From assembly GCA_938038825.1 (NCBI GenBank), contig CALHST010000436.1, positions 1 through 5,476 on the forward strand: a stretch of DNA of 5,476 nucleotides, read 5' to 3'. The first letter of the stretch is position 1, and each line of letters opens with the position of its first letter. Positions 1 to 4,913 of the stretch are shown in pieces. The notes under the pieces are model-generated. The model was given only the letters and a program-made list of their open reading frames with translations, made no database searches and was not told the DNA's origin. The stretch is from an uncultured Paracoccaceae bacterium (GTDB lineage: Bacteria > Pseudomonadota > Alphaproteobacteria > Rhodobacterales > Rhodobacteraceae). Position numbers and translations under genes: made by a program.

Positions 1-1734
1 GTCACCGATGATGTCCCGTTGATCAAAGAGATGATGGCAGACGGCAAAGAACATCCTCATGTCATGGACCCCGCCGGCGAAAGCTATCTGCGCCAGGAGG
101 GCCAAGGCCTTTGCATTGGCTTTTACGAACAGCCCTGTCGCCCATGGGCCGTGAACGGCACCTCGTGGGAGTTCGGACAGGAACTTCTGCAAGATGATTT
201 CGACAAGATCGAAGACAGTATCGCATTTGCCTATAAACGCTTCCCGGATCTGGAACGGGCCGGCGTCAAAAATGTGATCCATGGGCCCTTCACCTTTGCG
301 CCCGACGGCAACCCGCTGGTCGGCCCCGTTCCGGGCATGCGCAACTATTGGTCCGCCTGTGGCGTCATGGCGGGCTTTTCACAGGGTGGAGGCGTGGGTC
401 TGATGCTCGCGCAGTGGATGGTAATGGGTGAAACCGAACGCGACACCATGGCCATGGATGTCGCACGCTTCGGCGATTGGATCAGCCCCGGCTACACATT
501 ACCCAAGGTTATCGAAAACTACCAAAAGCGGTTCTCGGTCGCCTATCCAAACGAAGAAATCCCCGCCGCGCGGCCCAACCGCACCACGCCAATGTATGAC
601 ATCTTTTCCGACCTTGGCGCCGTGTGGGGCCAGCAATATGGATTAGAGGTCGTGAACTACTTCGCGCAAGATGGTGAGCCAACGTTTGAAACCCCGTCCT
701 TCCGCCGCTCGGACGCATTTGAGGCCACGGGGCGCGAAGTCATGGGCGTGCGCAACGGCGTTGGCATCACCGAAGTGCACAATTTCGGAAAATACAGCGT
801 CACCGGACCCAATGCGCGGGTGTGGCTGGATTGGATCATGGCTGGGCGCGTTCCGAAACAAGGGCGCATAACCCTGACGCCGATGCTGTCGCCCAAAGGC
901 AAACTGATCGGGGATTTCACAATTTCTTGCCTTTCGGAAACCGAGTTTCAGTTGACGGCATCTTATGGCGCGCAGGCCTTCCACATGCGCTGGTTTGATC
1001 AACATACCATGGACGGCGTGCAGGTCGAAAACATCTCGGACAAACGCAACGGGTTTTCGATTGCGGGGCCAAAGGCGCGCGATGTGCTGTCCGCCTGCAC
1101 ACTGGCCGATGTGTCAAAACTTAAATTCCTTGACGTGCGCCGCATGACAATTGGCATGACCAACTGCATCGTGCAACGCGTCAGTTATACAGGCGATTTA
1201 GGCTATGAAATTTACTGTGATCCCATGGCGCAGCGCCAATTGTGGTGGACGCTTTGGAATGCAGGTAAAGACCATGGCATGACGCTATTCGGGATGCGCG
1301 CAATTATGTCCCTGCGGCTGGATCGTTTCTTTGGATCCTGGATGTCGGAATTCTCGCCAGACTACACAGCTGCCGAAACCGGGCTTGACCGGTTCATCTC
1401 GTTTAAGAAAAACACCGATTTTATCGGTCGCGCAAAGGCCGAGGCCGAGCGGAGTTCGCCCCCAGACCGACAGCTTTGCGCATTCGAGGTGGATGCAGAC
1501 GACGCTGACGTGCAGGGTTATGAACCGATCTGGCTTGACGGTGGTGTTGTTGGCTTTTGCACATCAGGTGGGTTCAGCCACTTTGCCCAAAAATCCATCG
1601 CTTTGGGTTTTCTGCCACGCAACGCCATCAAAGACGGCATTAAAGTGCAGATAGAGATCCTTGGGCAGATGCGAACAGCGCGAATTCTATCAGAAGTTCT
1701 GTTTGATGCAGACTTAAGTCGTCTAAAAGGCTAA
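1..1734 (+). CDS. Dimethylglycine/sarcosine dehydrogenase-like flavoprotein with GcvT domain (5' partial)
   Basis: The frame is open from base 1 to TAA at 1732-1734, so the gene starts outside the window; the visible part is 577 codons. Family members are about 800-820 residues, so roughly 230-240 N-terminal residues, including the FAD-binding GxGxxG, are missing. Visible order (window codons): the end of the FAD oxidoreductase (DAO) domain with GPFTFAPDGNPLVG at 95-108 and CGVMAGFSQGGG near 120; a linker like FAO_M around 150-205 (RPNRTTPMYD at 191); a GcvT aminomethyltransferase-like domain about 205-480 with SYTGDLGYEIY at 395-405, an LRLD motif near 438 and DFIGRA near 473; and a GcvT C-terminal barrel about 490-572. 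Such enzymes oxidatively demethylate N-methylated glycines using FAD and pass the one-carbon unit to tetrahydrofolate. The exact substrate cannot be read here: Rhodobacteraceae carry several paralogues. It is probably co-transcribed with the next gene, 10 bases downstream. Confidence 0.9.
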   Translation, partial: VTDDVPLIKEMMADGKEHPHVMDPAGESYLRQEGQGLCIGFYEQPCRPWAVNGTSWEFGQELLQDDFDKIEDSIAFAYKRFPDLERAGVKNVIHGPFTFAPDGNPLVGPVPGMRNYWSACGVMAGFSQGGGVGLMLAQWMVMGETERDTMAMDVARFGDWISPGYTLPKVIENYQKRFSVAYPNEEIPAARPNRTTPMYDIFSDLGAVWGQQYGLEVVNYFAQDGEPTFETPSFRRSDAFEATGREVMGVRNGVGITEVHNFGKYSVTGPNARVWLDWIMAGRVPKQGRITLTPMLSPKGKLIGDFTISCLSETEFQLTASYGAQAFHMRWFDQHTMDGVQVENISDKRNGFSIAGPKARDVLSACTLADVSKLKFLDVRRMTIGMTNCIVQRVSYTGDLGYEIYCDPMAQRQLWWTLWNAGKDHGMTLFGMRAIMSLRLDRFFGSWMSEFSPDYTAAETGLDRFISFKKNTDFIGRAKAEAERSSPPDRQLCAFEVDADDADVQGYEPIWLDGGVVGFCTSGGFSHFAQKSIALGFLPRNAIKDGIKVQIEILGQMRTARILSEVLFDADLSRLKG

Positions 1735-1744
1735 CCTGCCCATC

Positions 1745-2356
1745 ATGACAGTGCCCATATTGATCCTGGCGGGTGGGTCAAGCAGCCGCATGGGATCGCG
1801 CCACAAGCTCCTTGAAACAGTTCAAGGCCAGCCCTTGCTGCGCCTGCAGGCATGGCGCGCGCTAAAGACATCGCGCGAGGTGACAGTTCTGATCCGGCCA
1901 GGTCAGCCTGCATTGAAACGCGCTGTGGCGGGCTTACCTATAACATTGATCACAGCCCCTGAGGCAATCGAAGGTATGGGCGGCAGTTTACGTGCGGGAA
2001 CCATGGCACATCTGCGGGCCAAGTGTTTTTTGATGTTGCTGGCAGACATGGTCGATATTGAAGCACAAGACATGCGTGCCCTTGTCGCCGCACGCTCGCG
2101 CAGCAAAAACTCCGTCCACATCTGGCAGGCAACCACCCAAGACGGCAAACCCGGCAACCCGATCTTGTTTGACCGGGCAGTTTACGGCGACCTTTTGAAC
2201 TTGCGCGGTGACAAAGGCGCGCGCCATGTTCTTGAGAAATACACAGATCAGCTTTCCCATGTTCCACTTCTGGGTAACCGTGCCCGATTGGATTTGGACA
2301 CGCCCGAAGATTGGGAAAAGTGGCGATTACAACAGCAGTTGACGTTTACAATTTGA
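1745..2356 (+). CDS. MobA/MocA-like NTP transferase (molybdenum cofactor nucleotidyltransferase family)
   Basis: This is a 203-residue single-domain protein, the usual length for the MobA-like NTP-transferase family. Motifs in order: the nucleotide-binding loop LILAGGSSSRMG with K21 at 6-21; GMGGSLRAG at 78-85 (family: G-S-SLRAG); metal-binding LADM at 99-102; GKPGNPILF at 134-142; GDKGARHVL at 155-163; DLDTPEDW at 183-190. MocA-type members transfer CMP, and MobA GMP, to molybdopterin in the cytosol. The pattern is closer to MocA, which serves xanthine dehydrogenase/CO dehydrogenase-type enzymes, but CTP versus GTP choice is not certain. Oddities: the usual Pro after LADM is Val, and the usual G-H-P is G-N-P. 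The ATG lies 10 bases after the upstream stop. The only purine run (AAAAGG, 1725-1730) is about 14 bases away, so translation may depend on reinitiation from the flavoprotein gene. Confidence 0.85.
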   Translation: MTVPILILAGGSSSRMGSRHKLLETVQGQPLLRLQAWRALKTSREVTVLIRPGQPALKRAVAGLPITLITAPEAIEGMGGSLRAGTMAHLRAKCFLMLLADMVDIEAQDMRALVAARSRSKNSVHIWQATTQDGKPGNPILFDRAVYGDLLNLRGDKGARHVLEKYTDQLSHVPLLGNRARLDLDTPEDWEKWRLQQQLTFTI

Positions 2357-4208
2357 ACGTCAGTCGGCTTTCATGGCGCTTTAACGTGCGCCGGGCTGAC
2401 GTATAGCTTTTCATACCAGTATCGGTTGCCAGCTCCGGGAACAGCGTCATAATTTCGTCTCTTTGAGCCTCCCCAACCCCGTTCAACGACACATCACCCG
2501 GTTGGAAGCTTTCAGTCCATGCGCCATTTCCAAGTAGGATTTCATGCTGTTCAAACAACACATGCACATAGGTCAAGCCGGTGCTTTGCACCATGTCGAT
2601 CCCATCCAAATGAGTGAGGTGTTTTGCCGCCACAAGGACCTCGCGCTCACCGTAAAGCACATCCGACATATCTGACGTCAGAAGCATGCGGTGATTGGGA
2701 CTGACCAACAGATCCCGTTCAGGCAACCCGCGCCCCATGGCACCTTTGCTGATAAAAACCGGCTGCCATTCTGGGCGTTGTTGCATTTCATAAGTCGACA
2801 AAGCACGGCGCCCTGTCCACGCAACAACTTGCACGCCATTGTCGCGGGTGAACACCCGATCACCGCTGCGCAGCTTTTCGACAAGCACTTCCCCTTTGGG
2901 AGTTGCGATCCGTGTGCCGGGTGTAAAACAGATAATCTGCTCAATATCGGTGAAGTTAATATTGGCAAAATCGCCGCCGCGCTGCAATTGGATCTGCCCA
3001 TTGAAGCCCGGATTGCCATTGTTTTCAGGGTTTTGCACGCGATTGGTGACAACCCAGCCATCGGAAATCAACTGTGTAAGATCCAGCGTATCAAAGTCAT
3101 CCCCGCCAGATCCACCATCCACGGACGTGTTGTTGACTGGCGTGTCGTCCAAAGATCCGATCTGGAACAAATCACGATCATCACCGCCGCGCAGATTGTC
3201 GTTATCCCCGCCTCCGATGATGGTGTCATTGCCTGCGCCGCCATCTACATTGTCGGTACCGCCGCCTGCCGAAATAACATCGTCGCCAGCACCACCCGCG
3301 ATCTGATCGTTGCCTTCACCGCCAGAAATGGTGTCGTTATCAGCGCCACCATCAAGGCTGTCGTTCCCGCCTTGGCCAAAGATCTGATCATTCCCGGCGC
3401 CACCAAGAACTGTGTCATTGCCTTCAACAATGGTTGTTGTCACGACATCGTCGATCAAATCGCCTGAAAAGGTAAAGCCGGAATTGGTGCTGCGTGCCTC
3501 AAGCGAGAATTCGATAAAAGTGCGGTTATCGAACTGGGCAGAGAACCAAGCATCTTGATCCAATGGCGTGTTCCGCTCGGTCCCGCTGGCTATGATGGTT
3601 GTCGGGGTCGTTTCGACGGCCAGAGATGTGTCAGACGAGACACCAAAGGAGGAAAAGCTGGACGCTTGCAAAATAACGGATTCGCGGTCTGACGGGGATG
3701 CATTGCGGTCGATGTCGTTGAATGTTGCAATGGAATTCAAGGCCACAGGTTCATTGGTGGTCGGATCAAAGAATTCGAACCGAAAATCGGCAGTGTCTCC
3801 TGTTCCGTTGCCATTCATCAGGATTTCGGCACCACGATTGCCTGATAGGTTGACGGTTAGAAAGGGATCAGAGCGATTCACCAAAATGATGCGTCCCCAG
3901 ACCTGCGTTCCGTCTTCCAGCAGCGCGACGTCGCGGTATACAGCGCTGTCACCAACGGCCGCGTTGTTTCCGGTAAACGTCTGACTTTCAAAATTGTTCG
4001 CAGACAGAAAAAGCGGCGTTGCGTCTTGCCCCAAGGCGGTGCCTTGGCCCGCATCACCGAATAACACATCATCACCGGCGCCGCCGGTGATCCGGTCATT
4101 TCCGCCTTCGCCAGACACACGGTCATTCCCCGCCAAAGCCGTGATGTCATCATCTTCGTTGGTCCCGGCAAGCGTGTCGGGGCCATTTGTTCCGTTGATT
4201 GTCGCCAC
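2346..4208 (-). CDS. RTX-repeat protein with C-terminal Hint (hedgehog/intein) domain
   Basis: This is a 620-residue acidic, glycine-rich protein. Residues 10-54 hold RTX calcium-binding nonapeptides (NDRVSGEGG, NDRITGGAG). Residues about 62-260 form an unrecognised, probably beta-rich region. Residues 264-352 hold about nine more RTX units (NDTVLGGAG-type). Residues 426-570 form a Hint_2 domain: Cys427 in ICFTPGTRIATP, the SPNHRML block at 503-509, and VLFEQHEILL at 550-559. A tail with LFPEL and ARRTLKRHESRL ends the protein, typical of roseobacter Hint_2 proteins as I recall them. RTX repeats normally fold on Ca2+ after type I secretion, so export is inferred; there is no N-terminal signal peptide. 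Hint domains cleave at their first Cys. Cys427 is the only cysteine, and no intein-like terminal His-Asn plus nucleophile follows, so cleavage rather than splicing is expected. The start is GTG at 4208; an in-frame stop lies 33 bases upstream. The preceding GGGGGG run (4216-4221) is a poor ribosome binding site. Confidence 0.9.
   Translation of the reverse strand: MATINGTNGPDTLAGTNEDDDITALAGNDRVSGEGGNDRITGGAGDDVLFGDAGQGTALGQDATPLFLSANNFESQTFTGNNAAVGDSAVYRDVALLEDGTQVWGRIILVNRSDPFLTVNLSGNRGAEILMNGNGTGDTADFRFEFFDPTTNEPVALNSIATFNDIDRNASPSDRESVILQASSFSSFGVSSDTSLAVETTPTTIIASGTERNTPLDQDAWFSAQFDNRTFIEFSLEARSTNSGFTFSGDLIDDVVTTTIVEGNDTVLGGAGNDQIFGQGGNDSLDGGADNDTISGGEGNDQIAGGAGDDVISAGGGTDNVDGGAGNDTIIGGGDNDNLRGGDDRDLFQIGSLDDTPVNNTSVDGGSGGDDFDTLDLTQLISDGWVVTNRVQNPENNGNPGFNGQIQLQRGGDFANINFTDIEQIICFTPGTRIATPKGEVLVEKLRSGDRVFTRDNGVQVVAWTGRRALSTYEMQQRPEWQPVFISKGAMGRGLPERDLLVSPNHRMLLTSDMSDVLYGEREVLVAAKHLTHLDGIDMVQSTGLTYVHVLFEQHEILLGNGAWTESFQPGDVSLNGVGEAQRDEIMTLFPELATDTGMKSYTSARRTLKRHESRLTFKL
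3153..3419 (-). repeat. Main RTX nonapeptide block of the Hint protein
   Basis: The stretch encodes residues 264-352, about nine consecutive 9-residue units of the form (N/D)-D-x-aliphatic-x-G-G-x-G, giving a diverged 27-base periodicity. One unit is degenerate (TDNVDGGAG starts with T) and the last (RDLFQIGS) closes the beta-roll. The family role is Ca2+ binding in a parallel beta-roll. Confidence 0.88.
4047..4181 (-). repeat. N-terminal RTX block of the Hint protein
   Basis: The stretch encodes residues 10-54. It begins with the common opening PDTLAGT and a degenerate unit, then has three good nonapeptides: NDRVSGEGG, NDRITGGAG and DDVLFGDAG. It is separated from the main block by about 210 residues of non-repeat sequence. 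Confidence 0.8.
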
Positions 4209-4266
4209 TCTAGAGCCCCCCGGCCAGATTTCCTTGAGTTGTCATCCACTGCTTATGGCGCAGACA

Positions 4267-4497
4267 TTACAACGTAACTTGAGGGACACATTGTTTTTTC
4301 AATGCATCGGCGCAATCACGCCAAAAGCGTTGATAAGCCTGCGAAAGCTTGCCGAAAACCGCCAACGCATCGCCAAGGCCATCCCGTGTGTTCGCAGTTT
4401 CCCAAGGCACGGCCCAGTTGTAAATCGGATCCGGATCCCAACCGCTTCACCAAGACGTGTTGTGCCAATCGTTTGAAAGCGCTGGAAACAGTGACAT
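4267..4497 (-). pseudogene. Candidate small gene with one in-frame TGA (decayed or recoded)
   Basis: Reading leftward from ATG at 4497-4495 gives 16 codons, MSLFPALSNDWHNTSW. A TGA follows at 4449-4447, then 59 codons in the same frame beginning SGWDPDPIYNWAVPWE and ending at TAA (4269-4267). The downstream part looks like real protein: 22 of 59 codons begin with G (my count), and residues about 36-67 could form an amphipathic helix (GDALAVFGKLSQAYQRFW). The Trp/Asn/Asp-rich style is shared on both sides of the TGA, which suggests one 76-residue gene hit by TGG-to-TGA or CGA-to-TGA. I do not recognise the family. No strong ribosome binding site precedes the ATG. Alternatives are translation from an internal GTG at 4410 (about 46 residues), UGA readthrough, or chance. 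It lies 58 bases upstream of the RTX-Hint gene on the same strand. Confidence 0.4.
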
Positions 4498-4503
4498 TGT
4501 CAC
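4491..4503. promoter_or_regulatory. 13-bp perfect palindrome, possible operator
   Basis: The sequence is GTGACA-T-TGTCAC, with 6-base arms around one central base. It sits 5 bases upstream of a -10-like TATAAG (4509-4514) and 55 bases upstream of the DUF2892 start codon, a plausible place for a repressor or activator of that operon. It also contains the ATG of the interrupted small frame on the opposite strand. Its half-site TGAC resembles CRP/FNR-type half-sites, but the 3-base gap differs from the usual FNR spacing, so I do not name a regulator. Confidence 0.35.
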
Positions 4504-4508
4504 CAAGA

Positions 4509-4514
4509 TATAAG
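4509..4514 (+). promoter_or_regulatory. Possible -10 element of the DUF2892-ccdA operon
   Basis: TATAAG matches five of six bases of the sigma-70 consensus -10. Transcription would start near 4521 and give a leader of about 38 bases before the ATG at 4559. No -35 sits at 16-18 bases. GTGACA (4491-4496) matches TTGACA in five of six positions but is only 12 bases away, so an activator-dependent promoter, or no promoter at all, is possible. Confidence 0.25.
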
Positions 4515-4545
4515 GCAAGACCAATCCATATGCGCTGCAGAGATA

Positions 4546-4552
4546 AAGGAGA
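4546..4552 (+). promoter_or_regulatory. Strong ribosome binding site of the DUF2892 gene
   Basis: AAGGAGA lies 6 bases before the ATG at 4559 and fixes that start. The same heptamer recurs at 4752-4758 before the next ORF. Confidence 0.75.
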
Positions 4553-4558
4553 TATCTT

Positions 4559-4753
4559 ATGCAACTGACACGGAACCTTGGAAATCTTGACCGCATGGCA
4601 CGCCTTGTCATCGGTGCATTGCTTGTTGTTCTGGCCCTATTTGGCACCATCGGTGTGTGGGGCTGGGTTGGACTTATTCTTGTCGCCACAGCGTTCATGA
4701 ATTTTTGTCCGATTTATAGAATTCTTGGCATGAAAACTTGTAGCGATTGCTAA
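4559..4753 (+). CDS. DUF2892 / YgaP-like two-helix inner membrane protein
   Basis: This 64-residue protein has the signature of the YgaP transmembrane domain family (DUF2892). The N-terminal amphipathic TRNLGNLDRMARL (4-16) carries the conserved N-x-G-x-x-D-R-x-x-R pattern. Two hydrophobic segments follow, about 16-30 and 33-48, with a short turn. The tail is FCPIYRILGMKTC, with Cys50 and Cys61, and the protein ends in Cys61-Ser-Asp-Cys64, a terminal CxxC. In E. coli YgaP the same domain is fused to a rhodanese and linked to sulfur transfer; stand-alone versions occur near sulfide and thiosulfate genes. Here it is the first gene of an operon leading to a CcdA-like protein, so a membrane thiol or sulfane-sulfur role is inferred. 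AAGGAGA six bases upstream supports the start. The exact function is unknown. Confidence 0.85.
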   Translation: MQLTRNLGNLDRMARLVIGALLVVLALFGTIGVWGWVGLILVATAFMNFCPIYRILGMKTCSDC

Positions 4754-4758
4754 GGAGA
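4752..4758 (+). promoter_or_regulatory. Strong ribosome binding site overlapping the DUF2892 stop
   Basis: AAGGAGA begins inside the TAA stop of the DUF2892 gene and lies 5 bases before a GTG at 4764. It is about 150 bases from the ccdA ATG, so it cannot serve ccdA directly. This is the main reason to believe in the 49-codon ORF that follows. Confidence 0.6.
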
Positions 4759-4763
4759 CGTTT

Positions 4764-4913
4764 GTGAGCCTTTTTGCGGATTTTAACAGTTCCTTCTGCA
4801 CCTTTACGGATGCGGAAACGTGTGTAACGGCAAGGGCTTGCACTCAGGCGCAAGGGGCGCGTTCCGCGCGGCTTCCTTGCGCTGCTTTCCAACGATCCAG
4901 ACAGGCCGTATGA
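4764..4913 (+). CDS. Small four-cysteine ORF translationally coupled to the CcdA gene
   Basis: GTG at 4764 to TGA at 4911-4913 gives 49 residues, beginning MSLFADFNSSFCTFTDAETC, with cysteines at 12, 20, 26 and 39 and a basic second half (Arg 24, 33, 36, 44, 46). I recognise no family. Seen in the sequence: AAGGAGA five bases before the start, and a stop that overlaps the next gene's start as ATGA (4910-4913), the classic sign of translational coupling. The CcdA ATG has no good ribosome binding site of its own. Third-position GC is about 53 percent and the end carries rare-type codons (AGG, CGA, AGA), so composition does not prove coding. It may be a leader peptide or coupling cistron, a small redox protein, or the remnant of a thioredoxin-like gene that could have stood here. 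A strong hairpin lies inside it. Confidence 0.45.
   Translation: MSLFADFNSSFCTFTDAETCVTARACTQAQGARSARLPCAAFQRSRQAV
4848..4882 (+). promoter_or_regulatory. Strong hairpin upstream of the ccdA start
   Basis: An 8-bp outer stem pairs GCGCAAGG (4848-4855) with CCTTGCGC (4875-4882). An inner 5-bp GC stem pairs GCGCG (4857-4861) with CGCGC (4865-4869) around a 3-base loop. It ends 27 bases before the ccdA ATG and lies within the small ORF. No T-run follows, so it is not an ordinary terminator; ribosomes on the small ORF would have to open it before reaching ccdA. Confidence 0.5.

Larger units (their letters stand above)
4209..4558. other. 350-bp divergent intergenic region
   Basis: This region lies between the GTG of the RTX-Hint gene (- strand) and the ATG of the DUF2892 gene (+ strand). 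It holds three things described separately: a TGA-interrupted small protein-like frame on the - strand (4267-4497), a 13-bp palindrome (4491-4503), and a likely -10 hexamer TATAAG (4509-4514) upstream of the + strand operon. I see no tRNA, no terminator with a T-run and no insertion-sequence ends. The 58 bases between the interrupted frame and the RTX-Hint start hold no convincing promoter. Confidence 0.6.

Noticed and set aside
19..21. TTG at 19 as the start of the flavoprotein gene
   Set aside because: The frame is open to base 1 and the family's FAD-binding N-terminus is missing, so the true start lies upstream of the window.
643..1005. - strand open frame (120 codons) inside the flavoprotein gene
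   Set aside because: It is a shadow of a strongly supported coding sequence, with low-quality composition and no recognisable motif.
2691..3467. Long + strand open frame (258 codons) opposite the RTX-Hint gene
   Set aside because: It is antisense to the RTX repeats, whose 27-base periodicity and lack of TTA/CTA/TCA codons keep the opposite frames open. Its product has only repeat-derived composition, and the - strand frame has clear RTX and Hint motifs.
4208..4215. CTCTAGAG palindrome at the RTX-Hint start codon
   Set aside because: Eight-base palindromes are common by chance, and nothing around it suggests a binding site.
4267..4277. TTAC-N3-GTAA palindrome upstream of the RTX-Hint gene
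   Set aside because: The 4-base arms are too short to support an operator, and it overlaps the stop codon of the interrupted small frame.
4427..4438. GGATCCGGATCC, a 12-bp perfect palindrome
   Set aside because: In the - strand frame it simply encodes Asp-Pro-Asp-Pro, so it is explained by coding and is too tight to form a useful hairpin.
4316..4564. - strand open frame (82 codons) overlapping the interrupted small frame
   Set aside because: It has no recognisable motif and weaker codon bias than the frame ending at 4267, which shares the strand but is out of phase with it.
4302..4568. + strand open frame (88 codons) across the intergenic region
   Set aside because: It is Arg/Lys/Cys-rich with no motif and runs into the DUF2892 start. 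The opposite strand has better coding character in this stretch.
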